The notes under the pieces are model-generated. The model was not told the origin of the DNA, searched no databases, and worked only from the letters and a program-made list of their open reading frames with translations. Position numbers and translations under genes: made by a program. Positions 38,486 through 46,971 of a DNA stretch of 64,000 nucleotides are shown one piece after another. Source of the DNA: Thermobrachium celere DSM 8682 (GTDB lineage: Bacteria > Bacillota > Clostridia > Clostridiales > Caloramatoraceae); the NCBI RefSeq assembly GCF_000430995.1, contig NZ_HF952018.1:1182449-1246448 (forward strand), read 5' to 3'. Every line of letters begins with the position of its first letter. Positions within the stretch are counted from its first letter, which is position 1.

Positions 38486-38514
38486 ATATTATATGCTTAT
38501 ACTATTGTTGTCAA
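38486..38514 (-). promoter_or_regulatory. Promoter of Mn riboswitch transcript
   Basis: TTGACA at 38509-38514 with TAATAT at 38486-38491 (17-base spacer), or TATAAT at 38488-38493 (15). It starts just after the yjbQ-type stop codon, so the GDT1 gene is transcribed separately. Confidence 0.65.
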
Positions 38515-38516
38515 CA

Positions 38517-38909
38517 CTATCCATTTATTAATTTAACATAAAATTTTCTTGACCTTGGCCCATCAAATTCACAAAAATATATACCTTGCCAAGTTCCTAA
38601 CTTAAGTTCTCCACCTTCAATTATCACACTACAGGAGGAACCCATAAGAGATGCTTTAATATGGGCATGTGAATTTCCCTCTACGTGCCAATAGTCACCT
38701 ACTTTTGGGAATACCTTATCTAGTGTTACTATCATATCCCTTACAACATCTGGATCAGCATTTTCATTAATTGTAACTCCAGCTGTTGTATGGGGAACAA
38801 AAATAACTGCTATTCCATCTTTAACTCCACTCTTTTTTACAGCCTCTCTAACCAAATTAGTAATATTAATAAATTCCTCTTGTTTGGATGTTCTTATACT
38901 AAACTCCAT
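38517..38909 (-). CDS. YjbQ/UPF0047 family protein
   Basis: UPF0047-type protein of 130 residues with conserved FVPHTTAGVTINENADPDV, HVEGNSHAHIKASLMGSS and GTWQGIYFCEFDGPR. Family members have weak thiamine-phosphate synthase activity in vitro, but the physiological role is not known. Single gene; ATG at 38909 follows GGAGGTG. Confidence 0.93.
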   Translation of the reverse strand: MEFSIRTSKQEEFINITNLVREAVKKSGVKDGIAVIFVPHTTAGVTINENADPDVVRDMIVTLDKVFPKVGDYWHVEGNSHAHIKASLMGSSCSVIIEGGELKLGTWQGIYFCEFDGPRSRKFYVKLING

Positions 38910-39062
38910 TTTTACACCTCCGAATATTTTAGTGTAATCTTACAAAAGATATTTATACATATAAAATTTTACTATATTTTTTTTGACATGAATATTGTAA
39001 TTAATCCTAATTAATGCTAAAATGCTATTTGTATCTAAAATCCCAAAAAGGAGGCGATGTTG

Positions 39063-39905
39063 ATGGCAATGGACTTATGGCTAAAGGAAATGCAGCTTGA
39101 AGGCGAAGGCGTTGCTATGTCCTACAAAATTAAAGAAACTCTACTTAGAAAACAAACTCAATATCAAGATATGGCAATAGTTGATGCAGAAGTATTTGGT
39201 AGAATGCTTATACTAGACGGTATAGTTCAAACAACAGTAAAAGATGAATTCGTATATCATGAGATGATTGCCCACATTCCACTATTTACTCATCCAAATC
39301 CAAAGAAGGTTCTTGTTGTAGGTGGCGGAGACGGTGGTGCTATAAGAGAAATATTAAAGCACAAATCAGTTGAAAAGGCTGTTCTATGTGAAATAGATAA
39401 AGACGTTGTTGATGCATGTAAGAAATACCTTCCAGAAATAAGCTGTGCACTTGATGATCCAAGATGCGAAGTATTTATTGGAGATGGAATTAAATACGTT
39501 AAGGAACATAAAAATGAATTTGACGTTATAATAGTTGACTCAACAGACCCATTCAGCATTGCAGAAGGTCTATTCGGTGGAAACTTCTACAGAGATATTT
39601 ATGAAGCTCTAACTGAAGATGGAATATTTGTTGCTCAAACAGAAACTCCATTCTTCTTACCAGACACAGTAAGAAAGGTATTTAATGATGCAAAGTCAAT
39701 CTTCCCAATAACTAAGTTATTTATGGCAGCAATCCCAACTTATCCAGGTGGATACTGGAGCTTTACAGTAGGTTCAAAGAAATACGATCCAACACAAGTA
39801 GATATAACTAAGATTCCAGAAATGGATACAAAATATTATACTCCTGAAGTACATAAGGCATGTTTCGTACTTCCAAAATACATAAAGCAAGTTATTGGAG
39901 AATAA
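39063..39905 (+). CDS. speE: Spermidine synthase
   Basis: Polyamine aminopropyltransferase of 280 residues. It moves an aminopropyl group from decarboxylated AdoMet to putrescine. Motifs: [18 protein letters not shown] (cofactor loop), [17 protein letters not shown] and IIVDSTDPF with the catalytic Asp. Two codons upstream is another ATG, but GGAGG is only two bases before it and eight before the ATG at 39063. speD and speB are not in the window. Confidence 0.96.
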   Translation: MAMDLWLKEMQLEGEGVAMSYKIKETLLRKQTQYQDMAIVDAEVFGRMLILDGIVQTTVKDEFVYHEMIAHIPLFTHPNPKKVLVVGGGDGGAIREILKHKSVEKAVLCEIDKDVVDACKKYLPEISCALDDPRCEVFIGDGIKYVKEHKNEFDVIIVDSTDPFSIAEGLFGGNFYRDIYEALTEDGIFVAQTETPFFLPDTVRKVFNDAKSIFPITKLFMAAIPTYPGGYWSFTVGSKKYDPTQVDITKIPEMDTKYYTPEVHKACFVLPKYIKQVIGE

Positions 39906-39918
39906 AAATAGCAGGATT

Positions 39919-40395
39919 TTATCCTGCTATTTCTTCTTTTATAATCCTTTTGGCCGTATTTGATTTATCAAAAATAATGCTTAAAATATATGTCAATATA
40001 AATGCTGAAATTAATCTTACAAAAAATATAACCCATCCATTTGCTCCTATTTGTACAAATACAAGTGTATCCTCAACGATTGCATGGCATGCTCCTAAAA
40101 ACACTATTACAAGATACATATCTTTTTTAGATATATTTCCTTCTTCAGCAGCATCTATTATAAGCCCTGCACCATAAACTATGCCAAAAAATAATCCTGA
40201 AAATAGAGGAAGAATTGTAGTCTCGGATAACTTAAGCATTTTAGTCAATGGTTTAAATATACCACAAATTTTATCTAAAAGATTTAACTCCTTTATAATC
40301 TCTATAATTATCATAAGAGGAATCACTATCTTAGCAACAGTTAATATAGAAGACATACTTCCTAAAAACGCTTCTTTTAAAATCTTAATTAACAA
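39919..40395 (-). CDS. Gate-domain membrane protein, SpmB-like
   Basis: Membrane protein of about 158 residues with the nucleoside-recognition (Gate) domain: LPLFSGLFFGIVYGAGLIID and LGACHAIVEDTLVFVQIGAN. Order after a SpmA-like gene matches spmA-spmB, whose products are needed for spore core dehydration in Bacillus, but the clostridial pair is not proven. Start is uncertain: TTG at 40395 has GAGGTGG; GTG at 40404 is the alternative. Confidence 0.78.
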   Translation of the reverse strand: MLIKILKEAFLGSMSSILTVAKIVIPLMIIIEIIKELNLLDKICGIFKPLTKMLKLSETTILPLFSGLFFGIVYGAGLIIDAAEEGNISKKDMYLVIVFLGACHAIVEDTLVFVQIGANGWVIFFVRLISAFILTYILSIIFDKSNTAKRIIKEEIAG

Positions 40396-40407
40396 AAATA
40401 CCACCTC

Positions 40408-40833
40408 TTATAAAAAAATATTCAATAGAATACCTGCTACAAAGGCAAGAATCTGCCTAACTATAATCATGAAGGTCGCAGAAACCCCAATCTTTTTACA
40501 AACTGCTGTTTCTAAAAATAGACTATGAGAAAAACAGAGCATAACTGAAATTATTGTTATCTCCTTTGCATTTAAAGTAAGAGCTAATATTGCTCCTATA
40601 CCTGCGTATAAATTTATTGCATTTCCTATAACAAATGGTAAAGCAGCCTCACCCGGTAGACCAACTAAATGCATAACAGGTTTAAAAACAAGAGCTATAT
40701 AATTAATAAGAGGTGTATATTTTATAAATGTAACTATAAAATACACAGGGACCAATATTTTACCTATTTTTATTGTTGTCTCTAAGCCTTTTTTAACTCC
40801 TCTTATCCCCCCAGTTTTTACTGCTTCAATCAT
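40408..40833 (-). CDS. Gate-domain membrane protein, SpmA-like
   Basis: A 141-residue membrane protein, Gate domain: LPGEAALPFVIGNAINLYAGIGAI and MLCFSHSLFLETAVCKKIG, with about four membrane segments. It pairs with the next gene (gap a few bases). The pair may transport a nucleoside-like compound or act as SpmA/SpmB. GAGGGGGTGAAAAA precedes the ATG. Confidence 0.78.
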   Translation of the reverse strand: MIEAVKTGGIRGVKKGLETTIKIGKILVPVYFIVTFIKYTPLINYIALVFKPVMHLVGLPGEAALPFVIGNAINLYAGIGAILALTLNAKEITIISVMLCFSHSLFLETAVCKKIGVSATFMIIVRQILAFVAGILLNIFL

Positions 40834-40890
40834 TTTTTCACCCCCTCTTAATTAATTATAAATATACATACCATTTTTGTTAACTATTTT

Positions 40891-41130
40891 TTAGAATTTT
40901 TCTAAAAACCATTTGTTTTCATTTATATCCCACCTTAACTCAATAGGTTCATCTCTTCCTTCAACAGAACACAAAAATATGTAACACTCTTTTAAATATC
41001 TACGCTCTTTGTTAATTTTCATTACTCTATTTACTTTCAAAACCCCTATACTGCACATGACCATAATAGGATTCATTACTGTATCTTGAAATAATACTAA
41101 AACATTTGCCTTCTCTCTTAAAAGCTTCAT
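40891..41130 (-). CDS. 79-residue protein coupled to dinB
   Basis: Small basic protein of 79 residues with no known domain; the C-terminal part contains DEPIELRWDINENKWFLEKF-like aromatic-rich sequence. Its ATG overlaps the dinB stop in ATGA, with AGG from the dinB end as ribosome binding site, so it would be expressed under the same LexA control. Function unknown. Confidence 0.7.
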   Translation of the reverse strand: MKLLREKANVLVLFQDTVMNPIMVMCSIGVLKVNRVMKINKERRYLKECYIFLCSVEGRDEPIELRWDINENKWFLEKF

Positions 41131-42377
41131 ATCCTCCCACCACCTTTATTAAAGGAATTCATTGGGATCCATTCATCCTTATCTAAAACCTTTATCATTT
41201 TATTACTATCATTTTTCATTGTTATAGCTCTACAAACAGCGTATTTCCCATATTTTTCTCTAATAGCATCTAAACACATATCTAATTTTTCTCTTTTTCT
41301 TCTTGTAGCATCTTCAAAAATACTAATCTGCTCAAACTTTTGTTTTTCTCTAAGTCCAGTAACTCTAATACCAAGAAGCCTAATCTTACTTCTTCCATCC
41401 CAATTTTTTAAAAATAAATCAACTGCATACTTATGTATATCCTGTGTGGTATCGATGTACTCACTTATCTTATGCCTTCGCACCACTGTTTCAAAACTAC
41501 TATTTCTATATACAACCTCAACGACATTTCCTTCAACCCCCATCTTTCTTAATCGCATCCCTACACTTTCTGCTAAAATCATAAACACTTCAGATACCTC
41601 ATCGATATTTATTAAATCCTTAGGAGTTGTTATTGAATTTCCGACCCCTTTAACAGTATCATAATCACTTTCCACCTTTGAAAAATCTATACCATTAGCA
41701 TAATTCCAGTAGTATCTTCCTAACTTACCAAATTTATTAACCAAAAGTGTAATTGGAGTGTTGGCCAAATCACCTATTGTAAAAATACCAAGATCATTTA
41801 ATCTTCTTTTCATTCTTCGCCCAACACCAAATAATTCTTCAACAGGCATAGGCCAAATAATTTTAGGTACATCCTCCTCATCTATTATACTTGTTGCATC
41901 TGGCTTTTTTAAATCTGATGCCATCTTAGCCATAAGTTTGCAGTAGGATACTCCAACACTTGCTGTAATACCAAGCTCCTCCCGTACCCTCTTTCTTATT
42001 AAATCGGCAATCTGTACACCGTCTCCAAATAATCCTGTACATCCTGAAACATCAAGCCAAGCTTCATCTATACTAAAAACTTCAACATCTGGTGTAAAAG
42101 ATCTCAAAATATCCATAACACGATTAGAATACTCCACATATTTTCTAAAATTAGGCTTAACTAAAATCAAATCCCTACACAATTTAAGTGCATCTCCTAT
42201 TGTCATACCAGTTTTTATTCCATATTTTCTAGCCTCATAAGAAGCAGTAAGTATTATACCCGTTCTCTTTTCTTTGTCTCCCGCAACTGCAATTGGCCTT
42301 CCTTGAAGACTTCTATCCTCTGCCTGTTCTACAGAAGCATAAAAAGCATTCAAATCTACATGCAATATATTTCTCAC
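41127..42377 (-). CDS. dinB: DNA polymerase IV (Y family)
   Basis: Translesion polymerase DinB, 416 residues. HVDLNAFYASVEQ with the first catalytic Asp, then EVFSIDEAWLDVSG (Asp-Glu pair), SVGVSYCKLMAKMASDLKKP and the thumb motif LPVEELFGVGRR-like PMPVEELFGVG. It ends with a little-finger domain and no clear clamp-binding tail. Start is GTG at 42377 with GGAGG seven bases upstream. A perfect LexA box lies in the promoter. Confidence 0.96.
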   Translation of the reverse strand: MRNILHVDLNAFYASVEQAEDRSLQGRPIAVAGDKEKRTGIILTASYEARKYGIKTGMTIGDALKLCRDLILVKPNFRKYVEYSNRVMDILRSFTPDVEVFSIDEAWLDVSGCTGLFGDGVQIADLIRKRVREELGITASVGVSYCKLMAKMASDLKKPDATSIIDEEDVPKIIWPMPVEELFGVGRRMKRRLNDLGIFTIGDLANTPITLLVNKFGKLGRYYWNYANGIDFSKVESDYDTVKGVGNSITTPKDLINIDEVSEVFMILAESVGMRLRKMGVEGNVVEVVYRNSSFETVVRRHKISEYIDTTQDIHKYAVDLFLKNWDGRSKIRLLGIRVTGLREKQKFEQISIFEDATRRKREKLDMCLDAIREKYGKYAVCRAITMKNDSNKMIKVLDKDEWIPMNSFNKGGGRI

Positions 42378-42389
42378 AACACCGCCTCC

Positions 42390-42417
42390 CGAACATATGT
42401 TCGTATATTATATTATA
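42390..42417 (-). promoter_or_regulatory. LexA box and promoter of dinB
   Basis: CGAACATATGTTCG at 42390-42403 is a perfect palindrome and equals the Gram-positive LexA consensus. TATAAT sequences at 42407-42412 and 42412-42417 stand just upstream, so LexA would block transcription start. Confidence 0.9.
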
Positions 42418-42439
42418 CTACTTTTCTCAAAAAATCAAA

Positions 42440-42513
42440 CAAAAAAAAGTGCCACCCAAGTGAAATGTGACATTATCCATATCATGGATCATATTACATC
42501 ACTTGGGTAACAC
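42440..42513 (-). terminator. Terminator built on copy B of 21-bp element
   Basis: A long imperfect inverted repeat after the HAD gene. The left arm holds the 21-bp core (42450-42470, reverse orientation); the right arm (about 42482-42512) shares ACCCAAGTGA-type sequence. The tip is ATCCAT/ATGGAT. On the minus strand it is followed by CACTTTTTTTTG, so it can end the HAD transcript. Confidence 0.78.
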
Positions 42514-42517
42514 CAAT

Positions 42518-42985
42518 TTATCCTCTTAAAGTTGCCTTTATTCTATTAGGATTTAAAATCAATTCTAATGCATCGATTGGTGATTTTACAACAATGTCAG
42601 CATAATTAATTAATTTACCACAACACCCTTCTTCTCCAATAACCGCAATAGAAAGATCACTTATCTTAAACATTTCAATATCATTATATCCATTTCCTAT
42701 ACATACAGTTTGTCCATCTAATGCTTTTACTATATCTTTCTTACATTTAGCTGCATTTTCATTTGCAAAAATTTTTATTGAAACATCTAAATCCTTACAC
42801 TGCTTCTCTACAGTTCCATATGTATCTGCTGTCAATATATATACTTTCAAAAATTTACTTATATCTTCCAACATTTCTTTAATTCTTATGCTTATATTCC
42901 CGTCAACCGCTATTGTACCATTATAATCTAAAACTAAATTTTCTAGCTTTAAACTTTCTCTACCTGGTATATCTACTAATAACAT
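42518..42985 (-). CDS. HAD-family hydrolase, soluble P-ATPase-like
   Basis: A 155-residue HAD protein: LDYNGTIAVDG (catalytic Asp loop), VYILTADTYG (motif II), then CIGNGYNDIEMFKISDLSIAV (motif IV). It resembles the phosphorylation domain of P-type ATPases without membrane segments. The substrate is unknown. ATG at 42985 follows GAGGGGGA. Confidence 0.88.
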   Translation of the reverse strand: MLLVDIPGRESLKLENLVLDYNGTIAVDGNISIRIKEMLEDISKFLKVYILTADTYGTVEKQCKDLDVSIKIFANENAAKCKKDIVKALDGQTVCIGNGYNDIEMFKISDLSIAVIGEEGCCGKLINYADIVVKSPIDALELILNPNRIKATLRG

Positions 42986-43008
42986 ATTATCCCCCTCTTG
43001 TTTAAATA

Positions 43009-43767
43009 TTAAACATATATCATCTTTCTAGTCATCCCACCATCTACAATAAAGTTTGCACCTGTTATAAAAGAATTTTTTTCATCTATCAAAAATAATA
43101 TCATTGATGCAATATCATCTACATTTCCAACCCTTCCTGCAGGATGCTGTTTATTATCCATTTCGCTTAAAACTGGAGTTTTTCTTATACTTTCTTTCTT
43201 CCATTCACTAACCTCAATCCACCCAGGGCTTATACAATTTACCCTTACATCTGGTCCTAAGCTTACAGCAAGTGCATGTGTTAATGAAAAAATTCCTCCC
43301 TTTGAGGCCGAATATGCTTCTGTATCCCTTTCAGACATAAATGCTCTAGTAGAAGCAATATTTACTATTGAACCATTAGACTGTTTAAGATATGGTGCAC
43401 AATACTTAGAACACAAAAATGCACCTGTAAGATTTACAGATATAACTCTATTCCATTCCCCAAGACTTAACTCTTCAATTGGCTTATTTATAGAAATTGC
43501 TGCATTATTTATAAGTACATCAATTCTGCCATACATACTAACAGTTTCACTTACCAAATTCTTAACATCCTCTTCTTTAGAAACATCACAATAGATAAAC
43601 TTTATTTCACCATATTCCTTTAATTCATTTTCTGTTTCTTTTCCCGCTTCCATGTCTATTTCAGCAATTACAACATTGTAGTTTTCCATAAGCAACCTTT
43701 TAGCTGTACCCTTTCCTATTCCTTGTCCTCCCCCTGTTATAATAACTGTCTTTTTAAATTTTTTCAT
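43009..43767 (-). CDS. SDR-family oxidoreductase
   Basis: Short-chain dehydrogenase of about 252 residues. NAD(P) motif TGGGQGIGKGTAKRL, NNAAIS, catalytic Ser in IVNIAST, YSASKGG (Tyr and Lys), and PGWIEVSEWKKES. The substrate is unknown. The GTG four codons upstream is part of the ribosome binding site; ATG at 43767 with AGGTGGTGG is preferred. It lies just upstream of the HAD gene. Confidence 0.9.
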   Translation of the reverse strand: MKKFKKTVIITGGGQGIGKGTAKRLLMENYNVVIAEIDMEAGKETENELKEYGEIKFIYCDVSKEEDVKNLVSETVSMYGRIDVLINNAAISINKPIEELSLGEWNRVISVNLTGAFLCSKYCAPYLKQSNGSIVNIASTRAFMSERDTEAYSASKGGIFSLTHALAVSLGPDVRVNCISPGWIEVSEWKKESIRKTPVLSEMDNKQHPAGRVGNVDDIASMILFLIDEKNSFITGANFIVDGGMTRKMIYV

Positions 43768-43827
43768 TGCATCCACCACCTTGCATATGATAATTTTTAA
43801 AATTACACTTCTAAATTTTGGAATATT

Positions 43828-43848
43828 TCACATTTCACTTGGGTGGCA
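43828..43848. repeat. Copy C of 21-bp element
   Basis: Exact third copy of the 21-bp core, in the same orientation as copy A and opposite to B. On the minus strand it supplies the last codons (C-H-P-S-E-M) and stop of the methyltransferase gene. Flanking GGAATA/TATTCC at 43820-43825 and 43853-43858 forms a hairpin around it. Confidence 0.9.
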
Positions 43849-45516
43849 CTCTATTCCAAAGTATTCACATAATATATTATCAATATCTTTGATTTTTTCT
43901 TTAGTATCCCTGTTAGACTTTACTATATCCTCAACTTCCTTTATATAGTTTGGAATTTTCAGTTTCAATATCTTGTTAGGATAATACTCATAAAGATCAT
44001 CTCCTAACTTCTTTGCCATTGTTTTTATATAAAATTCATATATTGTGCTATTTAGTACACCAACAATAAATTCATATGAATAAACTTCCTTGAACATATC
44101 ATTTATCTTCAAGCTGTATACATCTGCACTATAGAAACTTCCTTCATCTATAGCAAATCTATTTGTATTTGATTTATATGGATATATTATCTTTCTTCCC
44201 TCAAAATCCTCTCTATTTCTTCCCCATTGTAGCTCAAACCATCTTCTGACTCCCTTTTTGCATTCTCTCCTCTGAAGTAGCTTCTCTTTATAGATTGATA
44301 TATATTCTATTGCATTTTTATATTGCTCTTCATTTTTAATCATATCACTATATATAATAAATTCCTGTGTAGAGCCTACTTTAAACTTATCAATATGGCT
44401 ACTTTTGATCCATCTCCTTACTAATTCTTTTTCAATATTATATTTCTCAATTTCCTCTCTATTTAGAATAAAGGCCCTATCACATCCTGTGATTATACCT
44501 TGAAAGCTACTACATATTATTCCAAGCTCCACTCCATTTATTTTATTTAAAATATTAAAACCTAATTCATCTTGAAAAATCCAACCATCTTTTTTTAAGT
44601 TTTTCTTATCTACCCTAAAAAATATATGGTATTTCTTATCTCCCTTTTTTATATCCTCAAAAACATCCTGCCCTTTATGTTTTGCATCTTTATTTAATCT
44701 AAAATACTTTACACTTTCAAACTCCTTAGATTTCACAAAATTCAAAATAATGTTATCTACCCCCACACCCTTTATAACCCTAACACCATAGAAATCAACT
44801 ATAGCTTCTATTGAGCCGTGTTTTAGTAAATATTCCCTTATACCTTCACCATTAAGAGCCTCTAACATATATCTTGATGTAAAAAATATAAGTCTCCCAT
44901 TATCCTTTAAAGCATCCACTGACCTTTTAATAAAACAGTAGCTTAAATCTGCCTTATCTGAAAAAACATCTATATATTTATCCTTAAGTTTTGCCCTATA
45001 ATCCTTATCTATCATTTTATGTCCAACATAGGGAGGATTTCCAACTATATAATTATAGTTTAAATTATCTTCAAATAAGAAATCCTTTTTTATTACATTC
45101 TTTGGAATAACCCCGCTTAATCTATAAAGTTCAAGCATTGTAATCATAACTGCATTTTCATCAATGTCATAACCATATAGTGAATTTATGATTTCCTCTT
45201 TATCAAACCCCTTTTCTAACAAAGCATTATACATCCCCATTAGAAAATATCCCCCTCCACAGGAGGGGTCTAATATCCTTACATCTTTTAAATTATTTAT
45301 TTCATCTGCTAAACCTTGTGTAATATAGTCTACTATTACTTTAGGTGTATAAAAACTTCCTGTTGTTTTTTTCTCCTCTATATTCTTAATCCTTTCATAA
45401 AATTCACCTATATAATTATTAATGCCCCATTTAACAATAAAGTTTTCTAACTTATCTTCTCCTAATAAAACCGCCTCAAAGGTTTCTTTTAAATCGGTTA
45501 TAAACTCCTTTAACAT
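43828..45516 (-). CDS. Orphan N6-adenine DNA methyltransferase, CamA-like
   Basis: Class I AdoMet DNA methyltransferase of about 562 residues. GSFYTPK at 53-59, AdoMet motif DPSCGGG at 83-89, catalytic NPPY at 160-163, then a long target-recognition domain with FQGIITGCDRAFIL (338-351), RRECKKGVRRWFELQWGR (about 416-433) and YPYKSNTNRFAID (445-457). This order and wording recall CamA of Clostridioides difficile, an orphan enzyme that methylates CAAAAA and promotes sporulation. No restriction enzyme or specificity gene is nearby. ATG at 45516 has GGAGGAG just upstream and overlaps no other gene. The last codons lie in copy C of the 21-bp element. Confidence 0.87.
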   Translation of the reverse strand: MLKEFITDLKETFEAVLLGEDKLENFIVKWGINNYIGEFYERIKNIEEKKTTGSFYTPKVIVDYITQGLADEINNLKDVRILDPSCGGGYFLMGMYNALLEKGFDKEEIINSLYGYDIDENAVMITMLELYRLSGVIPKNVIKKDFLFEDNLNYNYIVGNPPYVGHKMIDKDYRAKLKDKYIDVFSDKADLSYCFIKRSVDALKDNGRLIFFTSRYMLEALNGEGIREYLLKHGSIEAIVDFYGVRVIKGVGVDNIILNFVKSKEFESVKYFRLNKDAKHKGQDVFEDIKKGDKKYHIFFRVDKKNLKKDGWIFQDELGFNILNKINGVELGIICSSFQGIITGCDRAFILNREEIEKYNIEKELVRRWIKSSHIDKFKVGSTQEFIIYSDMIKNEEQYKNAIEYISIYKEKLLQRRECKKGVRRWFELQWGRNREDFEGRKIIYPYKSNTNRFAIDEGSFYSADVYSLKINDMFKEVYSYEFIVGVLNSTIYEFYIKTMAKKLGDDLYEYYPNKILKLKIPNYIKEVEDIVKSNRDTKEKIKDIDNILCEYFGIECHPSEM

Positions 45517-45529
45517 ATACTCCTCCATA

Positions 45530-46861
45530 TTAAAGTGTTTGTAATAATGGAGATATAATACCCATAATTGCACCTAAAAGAGCACCTAACCATGTTATTG
45601 CAGATAGCTCTTTACTTGCAACTTCCAATATTATTTTTTCTGCAAATGCAACATCAAAGCTGTTTATTCTATCCTCAACAAGTTTTGAAACATCAATTAA
45701 TCCTATTATCTTTGAGGCCTTATCCTTTATAAAGTCCTCAAAAACATTATCTAATGCATTAAAGATAGTATTTTGTTCATCATCGGTAATGTTATTTAAC
45801 AATTTAGCTAATTCCAAGTTCATAAAACCATCTACCATATATGATACTGTAAAATATACTAGGTTGTCTATCACTTCATTTCTCATTCCACTTAATATAA
45901 TGGAGTTTAAGTCAATATCTTTCATAGTTTCATTAACATACTGATTGATCAAATTGGAAATTCTTATTGATATATCCTCTTTAGACTCCTCTGAAAGCGA
46001 TATATATATTTCATTTACCCTTGCTTCTGTTAGTTTTTCATAAAGCGCAATCACAATCATTGCTATATCATGATGATTTTCCTCATTATTTATATATCCT
46101 TGGATAGACGATATTATCTTTTCCCCTATAAGCTCTGGACTTAAAAACATAGCAGCAAATTTTCCTAATGTATTCTCAACCATTTTTGATGCAGAATATG
46201 ATATTTTATCCTTTACATTCTCCTTTGAAATCGCCTCTAAAAGCCCCTTTGCAATTTTATCCTTATTTGAGTATATGTATATTTTAATAGTTCCATCTAA
46301 AGAAGATGGTATTATTTCTTTTAAAGATACATCCTTATTTCCTAAACTATTTATTACTTCATAAACTTTAGATTTTGTATCCACATCTTTTATAAATTCA
46401 GATAACAATTCATTTAAATTTACCGCTTGACTTATAGCATTTAATATTTCACTACTATTGTTTTTTAACATTTCAATTAAATATGCTGATAAGCTTTGTT
46501 TTATTTTATTTATAAACTCTTCCTTTCTATTACCTAGTATATCAAATACATCATTAACCTTCTTTGTTGATTGTTTTAACATTTTTACTCTTAACTTCAA
46601 CCATTCAATTACCTGTTCCTTTACTTCATTACTGCAAAGAGCATTTACAAAAACATCAGTTGATAAAAGATGCGTTCCAACAGCCTCTCCTACACTCTTT
46701 GCAATTCTATCTTTTTCCTTTGGTATAAGTCCTGGAGTAAAGGGAATTTTAATACCAAATATTCTTTTTTCATAATGAGGTCTAAAGAGCATTTTTATTG
46801 CAAGATAATTAGTTATGTATCCTATTAATGCACCTACAAACATTGGAACTATGAACTTCAT
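45530..46861 (-). CDS. DUF445 family membrane protein
   Basis: YheB-type DUF445 protein of about 444 residues. N-terminal membrane segment MKFIVPMFVGALIGYITNYLAIKMLF followed by FTPGLIPKEKDRIAKSVG, a long helical middle domain, and a C-terminal membrane segment (ITWLGALLGAIMGIISPLL). Orientation suggests a large helical domain anchored at both ends. Function unknown. ATG at 46861 follows AAAGGAGGGAG. The methyltransferase gene starts 13 bases after its stop. Confidence 0.88.
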   Translation of the reverse strand: MKFIVPMFVGALIGYITNYLAIKMLFRPHYEKRIFGIKIPFTPGLIPKEKDRIAKSVGEAVGTHLLSTDVFVNALCSNEVKEQVIEWLKLRVKMLKQSTKKVNDVFDILGNRKEEFINKIKQSLSAYLIEMLKNNSSEILNAISQAVNLNELLSEFIKDVDTKSKVYEVINSLGNKDVSLKEIIPSSLDGTIKIYIYSNKDKIAKGLLEAISKENVKDKISYSASKMVENTLGKFAAMFLSPELIGEKIISSIQGYINNEENHHDIAMIVIALYEKLTEARVNEIYISLSEESKEDISIRISNLINQYVNETMKDIDLNSIILSGMRNEVIDNLVYFTVSYMVDGFMNLELAKLLNNITDDEQNTIFNALDNVFEDFIKDKASKIIGLIDVSKLVEDRINSFDVAFAEKIILEVASKELSAITWLGALLGAIMGIISPLLQTL

Positions 46862-46971
46862 TATATCTACTCCCTCCTTTATACATAAATAATTATACCA
46901 AGTAGTCAAATAATATCAATACAACCACTATCTATTTTATGTTAAAATTCAAGTAAGAAGGGAGGCATATT

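Noticed and set aside
43828-43848. GGGTGGCA in the 21-bp element as a T-box
   Set aside because: The T-box core continues as ACCGCG and lies before an aminoacyl-tRNA or amino-acid gene in sense orientation. Here the next bases differ and the orientation is wrong for the downstream genes.
37560-43848. 21-bp element as a transposon end or CRISPR repeat
   Set aside because: No transposase or target duplication is seen, spacing is kilobases and irregular, and there are no spacers or cas genes.
43828-45516. Methyltransferase as part of a restriction-modification system
   Set aside because: Flanking genes are SDR, HAD, DUF445 and uvsE. No nuclease or specificity subunit is present, and the protein lacks an added nuclease domain.
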